Positions 11,924 through 21,590 of a stretch of 64,000 nt of DNA are shown here, piece after piece. Under the pieces are notes generated by a model. It made no database searches, had not been told where the DNA came from, and saw nothing but the letters and a program-made list of their open reading frames with translations. This stretch comes from Chamaecrista fasciculata (Eukaryota; Streptophyta; Magnoliopsida; Fabales; Fabaceae): contig QANZ01000136.1 in NCBI GenBank assembly GCA_003254925.1, positions 129,246 through 193,245 on the forward strand, in the 5' to 3' direction. How positions within the stretch are numbered: position 1 is the first letter of the stretch; each line of letters starts with the position of its first letter. Position numbers and translations under genes: made by a program.

Positions 11924-13020
11924 TAAAAAAAATAAAAAAAATTAATTATCTTCACTTTTATAGGTATTTTAGTCCACAAACTATGAACTCAGTTTCCTTG
12001 CCTCTTAAAATTATTTTTTGTTCCTAAATATTTTGGTCCATTATGTTCATTTTGGTCCATTATGCTTCAAAATATTTAAATTGTTCCTAAATGTTTGCAA
12101 AATATTTCATTTTGGTCCCAAGTATTGAATATGGCTTGTTTCAAGTTCAAACATGATGAGTTTAGAGCTATGATTGTTCCCGAAGAGTACCTCTATATAT
12201 TCTAGTTGAGACATTTTACCAATATTTATGACCAAAATGAATAATTTTGCCAACATTTAGGACCAATTCGAACTTTTTGAAATATAATGGACCAAAATGA
12301 ATATTACCCCATACATTTAGGACCAAAATGAACCTTTGACCAAACATTTTAGTGTTGTTTTGTAATTTGCATTTTGGTCCTCAAACTATTCTTTCTTATT
12401 TTTTTGTCATTGAATTTCATAAATAGACTCCATTATTGGTGACCGGGATTTTTTACAGGCCCCGACTTATCATTTACACATGGTATTGATTAATTAATTG
12501 GAACAGTACAAATTTATGGACCAAATTGTAATCTTAAAATAATTTTCATGTTATTTTCACTTTGGCCCATCATCTCATCCAAATGGATTGACCCAAAAAC
12601 CTTCATCCAAAAATATCTCATCCTCATGCTTTCCGAGAGCATCTAATCTCAACGTCATCTCATCCAACCCACCACCAAACACCTATCCTCTCATCTCATT
12701 TCATCTCATTTTAATATCTCAATCTCATTTCATTATTTCTTACCATTTATACCCCTATACAAAATAAATAAATCCAACAACCTATTTCACCTAACCACAA
12801 TCATTACATAACATTTTATATAATTTCACACCCTATTTAACATCATTTTTTCTAAAATCACCCAAACACCAATACATCATCTCATTTCATTACAACACCA
12901 TCTCATCCAACTCACTTGCATGAAATTGGCTCACTCATCCCAGTTTCAAGTTCAGTTACCATGGTAATCCAGATAGATCAAAGCATGAAATAATTTTAAC
13001 ATAAACCACGGCATATGTAA
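11924..13020. repeat. Degenerate repeat DNA with PIF/Harbinger-like homology
   Basis: Bases 12640-12910 closely match 31440-31650 (same phrases, such as caacctatttcacctaacca), so this is a fragment of the PIF/Harbinger-like element described at 30831-31722. Bases 11960-12420 hold 'ttttggtcc' phrases of other MITE families. No gene is seen. Confidence 0.6.
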
Positions 13021-13636
13021 AGGATATCTCCAGAAAACTTAAACGCTATAAAATAGTGACCCATTACCGAGGATATTGGACGAACTGGAGAAAAGAGGAC
13101 CCAAAATTCTCAAATCCCTAGCCGGAATCGCCGCCTATCCAACTCAACGAGCTCTGATCGACCCAACCGATCAAACCTCATCCACAGCCTCGTTCCATCG
13201 GCCTTCTTCTTGGCCTTAATAATTGCGGGGAGAGAAGGGTGCGATTGGAAGGGAGCCATAGGGAATTTAAGATGTTGAAGGAAGAGAAATAATGGAGGTT
13301 GTTGTTGTTATCTCCGAAATTGAAAATTGAGGTTGAAAGAGGAAGAAGATGAAGCTGAAATCAAAAGGCAATTTAATCCTCGTTTCTTTCTTTTTTTCTT
13401 ACTTTTTGATCCTATTATATAAGGAAAAGGACTTTCATGCAAAATAATAAAACTTTTGGGAGGTTAAAGTTAGTTTTTCCTTTTTTTTTTAACAGAAAAT
13501 TTGGATGGAAACTGTTAGGGGATTAACCTTGACAAGTTTTGAAAAACTGAGGGACCAAAATAGAATGAAAAATAACTGAGGAACCAATTTGGAACATTGA
13601 ACATAACTGAGGGACCAAAATAGGACTTTGGTCTCT
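13020..13636. mobile_element. Right part of a Mutator-like element carrying a host-gene fragment
   Basis: Bases about 13480-13636 match the right terminal repeat of the elements at 53468-54622 and 55083-56634, including taacagaaaat..., gagggaccaaaatag and the outer aaaataggactttgg. The inner part is GC-rich and holds an MRS2-like fragment. No matching left terminal repeat is seen within the preceding kilobase, so the element is truncated or rearranged. Confidence 0.7.
13068..13259 (-). pseudogene. MRS2/MGT-type magnesium transporter fragment inside a transposon
   Basis: Read on the minus strand from an ATG at 13259, the frame gives a basic stretch and then TRLWMRFDRLGRSELVE. After a frameshift near 13125 comes IPARDLRILGPLFSSSSN, followed by a GT donor (13067-13066). 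Both segments are hallmarks of the N-terminal part of plant CorA/MRS2-type Mg2+ transporters. Only part of the first exon is present, frame-broken, with no transmembrane GMN region, so it cannot encode a transporter. It is best read as a host fragment picked up by a Mutator-like element. Identification rests on motif memory, not a search. Confidence 0.7.
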
Positions 13637-15120
13637 AAAGTATGAGAACAATTTCAGTTATACCATCAATTTTTTTTTTGGATCAATTATATCCAAAATC
13701 TTTTTCTTTTTGTGTCAATTATAGCCTCAATTTAAGAGTACAATTGGTCAAATGTGAGACATAGGGGATACAACTTACGTATAAAAACTTAGAGAGTACA
13801 ATTGAAACTGACTTCAAAAAAATAATTGAGTTAACCCAAACCAATTCAAACCAAAGTCCATGCTATTTTTTTCTCTCTTACATATTTGTTTTTCAATTTG
13901 GTTACTCTTAGATATTTTTTCTCAAGTTGGTTCCCTCACAATTTGTTTAATTGGGACTAAATTGAGAAAAAAAATCTATAAATGGACTAAATTGAGAAAA
14001 TAATAATATTTGAGGCACCAAAATATAATTTTTTCCATATAATTTTTTTAAAAAAATTGTGCAAGTTTGAGTTGGGTGAGTTAGAAAATTTTGAAAGCCA
14101 CAACCCAACTCAAATCATATCAGACGAGAAAGTGTTAGTGAGATCTACTTTTTCTTTTTACATGTTTCTATTTTTCTTATCATTACACCCTTAGGGGGTG
14201 TTTAGTACACACATTATTTTTTCATTCCCGGGAATTATATTCTTGGGAATGTGATTCCTAGGAATATAAAAATATCTGTTTGGATGAGTTAAAACAGCCA
14301 TGAGATTATTTTGAAATAAAACTATGAATATTACAATCTTGTGTTTGGTTCAACTTTGATAATCCTAGAAATATTTGATATTTTTTCAAATATGCCCTTA
14401 AAGTATTACAAGGGATTAAGGGTGCGTTTGGATGGGGGTTATGAGTTAAAGGAGGATAAAGGAGGGGGAGGTAGTAAAGGAGAGGTAAATGATTTGTGTT
14501 ATAAAATAGATTTTTAGTAAATGAGAGATAAAAGAGGAATTATGATGTGAAATTATTTTAAAGGATATGTAATGATTATGGTGGGTTGAAATAATTGTAT
14601 TGGTATTTTAAAGTTGTATAAGGGTAAAAATGGGAAAAATAAAGGAGGATAAATTAGTGTTATTTTTATGTTTGTTTTGGTGTTAGTACAGTGGTATGAT
14701 AAAGGATTGCCTCGAAATTTATGCTAACGGAGAAGTTAATAAAGGAGATTTTTGTAGCTGTATGGTAAAGGAGGTTGGAGGTGTGAATGTGGGACCAAAA
14801 TGTAATTTTCGAGTACTGAGTTGTAAATTTTTGGGGACTAGATTATATATTTTTCCTGTTTACTATCTTTTAATTTTATTTTAAAATTTTGATACTACAA
14901 AAGATATTACCCATGTATATAATAGAGGAGGGACCAAAATGTATATTTTCTGTGGTATGAATTATGTATTTTTTCTAAATTTTGTTCTTCAGTAATTGCA
15001 GAACCAAAAATATTAACCATATATATACTGAATGATGGACCAATATGTATAGTACAATATGAATTATACATTTTTTCTCAATAGTGTATAGTACAAAAAA
15101 TATTATCTATACATATACGT
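13637..15120. other. Gene-free repeat-derived DNA
   Basis: Several isolated transposon-end phrases are seen: 'gggggtgtttagtacac' near 14195 and 'gggtgcgtttggatggggg' at 14429, both like the outer ends of PIF/Harbinger or hAT MITEs. I could not pair them with right ends convincingly. The small frame at 14696-14884 has no recognisable feature. Confidence 0.55.
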
Positions 15121-15370
15121 GAAGAGTGACCAAACTGTAAAGTTTTGGAATTCGAGAATTATAATTTTTTTCTTATATTGATTTTTTTTTAATTTTTTCA
15201 CCACAAAAAAATTACTCATATATGTGTTAGAGTAGGGACCNCGGGAAGAGTGACCAAACTGGAAAGTTTTGAGATTCGAGAATTATAATTTTTGTCTTAT
15301 ATTGATTTTTTTTTTATTTTTTCACCACAAAAATTACTCGTATATGTGTTAGAGTAGGGACCAAACTGTA
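15121..15370. repeat. Tandem duplication of about 124 bp with an N at the joint
   Basis: Bases from 15121 (gaagagtgaccaaactg...) repeat from 15245 with few differences. The N at 15241 falls at the joint, so the duplication may be real or a mis-join of two reads or haplotypes. Confidence 0.8.
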
Positions 15371-15423
15371 ACTAAGTAAGAAATAATTATATATTTTTCC
15401 TCAATACTGTTTTTGAAATGGGC

Positions 15424-16221
15424 AAAACTTATATCAAGTTCCTTATATCCTTGCTGATAAACTAGAAAATGGGTTGCACTTACCTAGTTCACCGGATGTA
15501 GGCTGCGGGAGCAAATGATCGTCCAAGTATCTGCAAGAACTTCACAGGGGGGCCCTGCGAAGAATACTCCGACGCTCAAGTTAGTAAGAGAGAAATACGA
15601 GAGTAAGAGAGTTCTGAGATGCAAAGAGTAGCTAACCTTAAACTGCTGAGTTGAGCTCTATTTATAGAGCAGGGGGAGAGAGGTGGTCAGCGCGCGGGGT
15701 GGACCACGTAGCCAGACACGATCTCCACCAGCGGAGGTGGTGGAGACCGAGATTTGCGGAGCAAGGCAATCGTGGGTGATTGCGTGTCGACTCTCTTGGC
15801 GAGCGCCAGGAAACTGGAGATCGTGGGTGATTAAGGTCGTGACCCACGATCTCCCTTAGCAAAGTTTGCGGGACAAGGCAGTCGTGGGTGACTACGTTAG
15901 TCCGGAGGCGCACGCCTTGACCCAGGGTGGAGCACGGCCGCCTCTAATGTTCAGATGGGCTCCAGTGCGCCCTGTCAGGTTCGGAGGGGCCCGGTTCGAA
16001 GGTTACTTAGGCGTACGCCCAAATAGTAATGTATCACTTGCTATCAAGTTCTCCAATCGACATTTGACACGTGACAAAAATTTTATACATGACCAATCAT
16101 GATAGAGAGAGAATATTAAACATCACTTTTTGCATGACCAATAATTGAAGAGAGAATGTAATTAAAACTTGTGATTGGATGAACTTGATAGCAAGGATAT
16201 AAGGAACTTGATATAAGTTTT
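15424..16221. mobile_element. Foldback-type MITE interrupted by a solo LTR
   Basis: The left arm aaaacttatatcaagttcct...ccttgc and the right arm gcaaggatataagg...cttgatataagtttt are inverted copies. If the LTR at 15455-16036 and one cttgc copy are ignored, the left arm continues without a break (ccttgc-tatcaagtt), matching the right arm. The original element is therefore about 210 bp and older than the LTR. Confidence 0.85.
15455..16036 (-). mobile_element. Solo LTR of an LTR retrotransposon, 582 bp
   Basis: The segment starts TGATAAAC and ends TGTATCA, is flanked by a perfect 5-bp target duplication cttgc (15450-15454 and 16037-16041), and is GC-rich against its surroundings. On the minus strand it has a TATA-like CTATAAATAG followed by a TTGAGCGTCGGAGTATTC stretch, typical of plant Ty3/gypsy LTRs. 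Having one LTR with intact target duplication and no internal region, it is a solo LTR left by LTR-LTR recombination. Confidence 0.9.
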
Positions 16222-17058
16222 TTCTTTTTGAAATATGATTATAAATTTTTACACCACCAGAAATATTACCCATATATACTGCAGGAGGGACTATAATGTA
16301 TATTTTTTAGAGCTGATTATACTGAAAAAATATTATTAATAAGTTGGACTGAACTGTAATTTTTATTGTCGAATGAAACAACAAAAAATATTACCCACGC
16401 CAAAACAGTAGACAATAAATTATACAAAACAACAAGGTGTGACATGTGAACAAAAAATATATTATTTGCAAAATGCTTCTAATATTCGAACCCATGCCTT
16501 TTCCATTTTTTTGTTGCTCAAACATCACTCAGCTACACGATAAAGCTTATGCTATGTTCAACAAAAAATAGAGCCGTTATCCACACTTGATACATTCCCA
16601 AAATGTAAATAGAGCCATTTTTTGGAGTCTTTATTATATGTTTTATCTCATTGATCAAAATGTAAATAACATTGACTGAATTATTTTATTTTAAAATTTG
16701 ACGCTAAAAAATATTATTAATATAATTGAAAAAATAGAGGAAGGAATACCAATATATCAAAAATTATATATTTTGATGACTCAAGTATTGANATGTAAAA
16801 TTACTATTTTGTCTAGTTCTCTTTTTTATATTTGTATTAAAGTATATGTAATTATAGGTGTGTAAGTAGGGATAGATTAGTAATTGTAAGAGAAAATGAG
16901 ATGATGTTGTGAATGAGATGATGATGTGGATGAGATGAGATGAGATGAGATGAGATGGAGGTTAAAAAAAACACCCAATCAGTACTGTTCATCCAATCCT
17001 AGGATGAGATTAAGATTGAATGAGATGGGATTAGGATTATTGGCTCCCCAAACAGACC
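16222..17058. mobile_element. Repeat DNA ending in a PIF/Harbinger-like right terminus
   Basis: From about 16850 to 17058 the sequence (gatgagatgagatg repeats, then ggctccccaaacagaccc) matches the right end of the 30831-31722 element. It is followed by TAA, the typical 3-bp target. A clean left end was not found; 16222-16850 holds unassigned AT-rich DNA with an N at 16792. Confidence 0.6.
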
Positions 17059-17803
17059 CTAAGAGTTCTCATATTTAGAAGCGAAAGAGCAAGTGAAGAA
17101 GAGAGAGAATTTCTAGAGAAGTTGGGGTACCTACAACATCTTGAGGAGATATGGTTAGTAATAAGAAGTGAGAATGGGGTGATGAAATTGCTTGAGTCAA
17201 CCAAGTTGAAAACTTGTGTGTCAGTCCTTGATCTTGAAGATTTGGACACTCCAATTCACATGCCATTACTATTAGCATCCATGTCAGAAATGAAGCAGCT
17301 GTGGATTATTAGCTTCTCATGTTTGAAATTTGTAAAAGATTCTCATGTTTTTGACACATGTTGCCTAAGCATGCTTCAATTTGTGTATATTGAAATGTGC
17401 AATACAATAGAGCATTTGACATGGCTCAAATACACCCCACACCTTCAATTTCTTTTTGTTGATGAATGTGAGTCTCTAGAAGAAGTGATAAAGGGAGGAA
17501 GAGAAGATGATGACAAAGGAGAGAATGTGGATATATCAAAATATATTCTCATCACTTGTAACTCTGTATTTGCAAGATCTCCCAAAGTTGGAAAGCATAC
17601 ATGAAACATCTTTGTGTTTTGCTTCTTCCCTAAGATCCATATTAATAAGAGGATGCCCCAATTTGAAGAAGCTACCCTTTGATTCTAGCTCTACCATGCA
17701 GAACTTAAGGGAAATTCAAGGAGAACAAGAATGGTGGGACAACTTGGAATGGGAAGACCCAGTCATTAAGCAAAAACTCCACTCTAAATTCCAAGCCTCG
17801 TAA
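17059..17803 (+). pseudogene. CNL pseudogene, LRR 3' end only
   Basis: Translation gives RVLIFRSERASEEEREFLEK followed by LQHLEEIW, LLESTKL, MPLLLASMS, LTWLKY and EEVIKG, then after a frameshift DLPKLESI, CPNLKKLPFDS and WEDP before a TAA at 17801-17803. This is co-linear with the last 240 or so residues of the intact gene at 21591-25741. Homology starts exactly where the transposon terminus ends (17058/17061), so the 5' three quarters (coiled coil, NBS) are missing. A single-base frameshift lies at about 17540, splitting two frames (17122-17604 and 17507-17803). It is a dead remnant of the cluster, not a functional receptor. Confidence 0.88.
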
Positions 17804-19518
17804 AGTTTAACCCGCAATCTTAAATTTTTATTTTTAATTCAATGACAACTTTGTTTGTATTTTAAATCTTTGTCTTGTCCCCTGTTATTTATTTTGTTTT
17901 GTATATTTAAATTTTAGAAGAACACAAACTTTCTATGATTTACTAGTCTGTCAAGAATTTTATTATGTATATCTTATGTATTCCGTTTTCTTTTTGTCAT
18001 AATATTTTGCGTCTTCTTGACCATAGTATTTTGTGCAATAAATCACCTATTTACATAAAAAAAGAAGAGGATGTGAGACTTTGAATGCAATGTTATTAAT
18101 GTTGCCTCATTATATATATATATATATTTACTTTCATTGAGCACAAAAGTCCATTGTAGCTAGCTAAGTGGTTTTGGGGTATTAATATAAGCATAACTTT
18201 GCTTATTACTTCGTTTGATTTTGGTGATGAGGAATTAAAATCTATTAATCATAAATTCATAATCATGCATTTGGGCATTCTGATTGCTAATAAGATATAG
18301 TCCAATTTTTAGCTTGTCATGTAGACTAATATATATGTTCCATTATTTCACCTACCCCTCACTTTGATATATAAAAAGGAACCATGGCTCAATCTTGCTA
18401 TCTTAAACGTATAAACCACAAACTATGATTAAACCAAAGAGAAAAACTATATTCTCTGAAGGATAGCCTCATTCACTTTTTAATCTTTGAAAGAACAAAA
18501 TATTAACTATAATCCTTAAAAGATTATTAACATTTAGATTTTAGTCCTTCCTCTGTTTGACTCAGGGACTAAAAATTTATTCTTTTTAGAGACTAAAAAG
18601 TGGTTCTTCTGTCTTCCCATCTCTTCTCTCTCTCTCTCTTGTCTCTCCCTAACATCCTCCTCCGCCTCCTCTCCATCATCATCATCGTGGATTCCTGTTC
18701 CAAGAGCCCATTGAGCATGGCCAATTATATAAAAAGTAAGAACCAAGATAAGGACTAAAGTCACTCAACATGTGTTTTGTAATGGAATGAACTATAATTA
18801 AACCACAAATTATCATGACAATAAAAAAATAAGGTATTAAACATTTTAAAATTCTCATCGAAAATACACTCGAATCCTATTAGTTTTGTAATGGAATGAA
18901 CTAGTGTGCTACCTTTATTTTGAAGAAGAACACTATGCATCCAAATCCAAAGTTCTCTTTTTGCCATAAACACTCTGGCTAGCTAGAGTGTACTGCCTCT
19001 GTTTTGAGGAAGTACACTCTGCTTTGTCTTCTTCTCACACAATGTGTACTGCCTCTGTTTTGAGATTTGGGAATGCTTAATAGTTTATGCCTTATGGAAG
19101 CTTCAGATGTAAAACAAATATTTGGGTTTGATTCAATTTTAGGTTGATATAATTGTGTTTCTTGGTCCAGTTCGATTGGTTTAGGTAACTAGGATGCTAA
19201 AGTAATATTTAACGGTGTCATGTAAAAATTTAACGTCCGCATCATCAAGTAATTTAACAGATTCTAACTGAGGGACTAAATAGTTGATGATTATGGTAAA
19301 TGAGGGACTGAGTAGTCTATTTCAATAAATGAGGAACCAAATCATTGACTCAGTACAAAAGGAGGGACCAAATAGTAGGTTTCCTCTAAATGAAACATTT
19401 AGAATCAAGTTAAAATTTATCCCATATGTTTGGGACCAATTTGAAGTTTTAACAAAAAAAATAATAATAAATTACTAATAAGCACGGTTTCAGACTTTCA
19501 GCCCAAGTTTCATATAAG
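17804..19518. other. Gene-free DNA downstream of the LRR remnant
   Basis: It contains an AT microsatellite (18110-18127), a CT-rich tract (18620-18650) and a repeated phrase 'gtactgcctctgttttgag' (18988 and 19044). At about 19255-19390 lies a damaged MITE end related to 11669-11923. Short frames here show no recognisable domain. Confidence 0.55.
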
Positions 19519-20901
19519 GAGAAAACTAGCATTTAGGTTCATCAATTTTACAAGCGGTGGCAATTAGGTCCTTGGATTTTTGAAATTATAAAAACCTGGT
19601 CCCCGAATTATGCTAATTCGCTGCAAGTTAGTCCTTAGTCACCTAGGGGTTACGAAAAAGCTTATGTGGCATGGATAGAGGCTGACGTGTGCTGTTAAGT
19701 GCTGACGTGGCCGTTAACTGTCGCGTAAGACTCGGTTAAACACAAAAAAAAAACTGCCACATTTCTACCAAAAAAAAAAACTGCCACATAAGCCGAAGAA
19801 TACTAAAAAATGTCTGACTTGCAATTTGGTCCCTGAGTTTTATTTTGTAAAATCAGAATTAAAAAAAGCATTTTGGTCCTTAAACCATAAAACCCTAAAC
19901 CCTAACTACTACACCACTAAACCATAACCTTAAACCCCCATTCAAACATCATCATCATCTTCATCTTCCCAAAATCCATCCTCCAAACTCATCACAAATC
20001 TGAAAAATTTTCACAGTAAAATGCAAATAAAACTTCATCTTACGTGACTCAGATCACAAATCCTCACCCTAAATCCAAAATCCATCACAAATCTTCATCT
20101 TACGTGGCTCAGATTCAACCCTATTTTAGAAATTGGGGATTTGAAAAGTGGAAAATTTTCTCACGCCCCAATCGACGAACGATGTATGTCGATTCACTGT
20201 AAAATTTGTTGTCGCCATAACAGCAGAATCTGAACAAGACGACGACAACGGACTTTGTATCTAGACAACAAGAAGACGACGACGACAACCTCATGAGGCC
20301 TCAGAAGAACGCGATCCACGTCGCTTCCACATGGGTGAGGCGGCAACCACCAAAGGTGAAGGCTATGGACTATTCTACCCTTTCCATTCTCTTATATGAA
20401 GAGAAAACTAGCATTTAGGTCCCTGAGTTTTACAGGTGGTGGCAATTAGGTCCCTGGATGTTAGAAATTATACATCCGGGTCCTTGAATCATGCTAACTC
20501 ACTGCAAGTTAGTCCTTCCGCCACCCAAAGGTTACAAAAAAAGCAGATGTGGCATGGATAGAGACTAACATGTGTTGTCAAGTGCTGTCGTAGCCGTTAA
20601 CTACTGCGTCAGCACCAGTTAAACACAAAAAAAAACTGCCACATATGCAAAATTCACCACATAAGCATAAGAATACTAAATAAAACCTGACTTGCAATGT
20701 GGTCCTGGGTTTTATCTTGTAAAACCAGAATTAAAAAAAAAACATTTTGGTCCCTAAACCCTAAAATCCTAAACCTTAAGTCCTAAACCCTAAAACTCTA
20801 AAATCCTAAATCCTAAACCTTAAACCCTAAACCCTTAATCCTAAACGCTCATTCCAACATCATCTTCATCTTCATCTTCCCAAAATCCATCCTCCAAACT
20901 C
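19519..20901. repeat. Large direct repeat (882-bp offset) of a transposon end
   Basis: 19519-19990 and 20401-20901 are direct copies, both starting gagaaaactagcatttaggt and running through gtccctgagttttac, tgtggcatggatagag and a degenerate AAACCCT block to aaaatccatcctccaaactc. The unit between them (19991-20400) holds GC-richer DNA with an ERD2-like fragment. The layout suggests two insertions of the same element end, or a tandem duplication. Terminal inverted partners are not seen. Confidence 0.8.
20293..20364 (+). pseudogene. ERD2-like (ER lumen retention receptor family) N-terminal fragment
   Basis: From an ATG the frame reads MRPQKNAIHVASTWVRRQ followed by PPKVKA, then diverges. The W-V-R-R-Q-P-P-K-V-K-A signature is characteristic of the start of plant ERD2-like proteins, which have several transmembrane helices after this point. 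Here the match stops at residue 24 and repeat DNA begins within 35 bases. It is a fragment carried in repeat DNA, not a gene. Identification is from motif memory. Confidence 0.6.
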
Positions 20902-20946
20902 GGAGAAGACTAGAGCAGCCATAGCTGAAGCGACGTCCAAAAAAGC

Positions 20947-21426
20947 TAGGGATGATCATAGGTAGGGTATGGGTAGAGTACCTTAATCTCCGTCCCCATA
21001 CCCTTAAGAAATTATCATCCCCATACTCGAACCCATACCTGTGCGAGTATGAATATCAATCCCTATACCCATACCCTATGGGTACCTCTATACCCAGACC
21101 CGGACCCATACCCAAAAAAATTCAAAAAATATTATTTTTTTAACATTATTATATATATATATATATTTAAAATAAAAAAATAAATATAATTTTATTATTA
21201 AGTTTTCACTATATTATATATATAATTATTAATTAATAGTATATTACTGTATCTGATAAGGTACGGGATGAGTACCCCAATCCCCTTACCCGGACTCATA
21301 CCCGTAAATTTAAATGAGTAAATCCCTGTACCCGAAGCCGTATATTTTTATTCGAACCCATACCCAAAGCCCTGTCGAGTAAAATTTATGGGTCCGGTCG
21401 GATGTGGATATTTTGATTATCCCTAT
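20947..21426. mobile_element. Probable hAT-like MITE
   Basis: The left end tagggatgatcat and right end tgattatcccta are inverted, and the body is full of 'cccataccc/gggtatgg' phrases. The same TAGGG(G/A)TGA-type terminus is seen in the better-supported hAT copies at 29284 and 48968. The flanks do not show an 8-bp duplication, so the call is weaker. Confidence 0.55.
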
Positions 21427-21590
21427 CCATCACTCAATACAAAGAGAGAGAATTGACGACTATGCGCGCTTTACCTCTGTCCGTGTCTCGTCGTCTTCAT
21501 GTCTTGAGCCTTGTTCAAGGTCTGAAAAGCATTTCATTGCTTAAAAATTAGATCAGAGGCAAATCGATCATCGATCGTATTCGTATTCGT

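Noticed and set aside
14429-17058. A single 2.6-kb PIF/Harbinger element with ends gggtgcgtttgg and ccaaacagaccc
   Set aside because: The two ends belong to different subfamilies and the interior holds other nested repeats; only the right end is supported.
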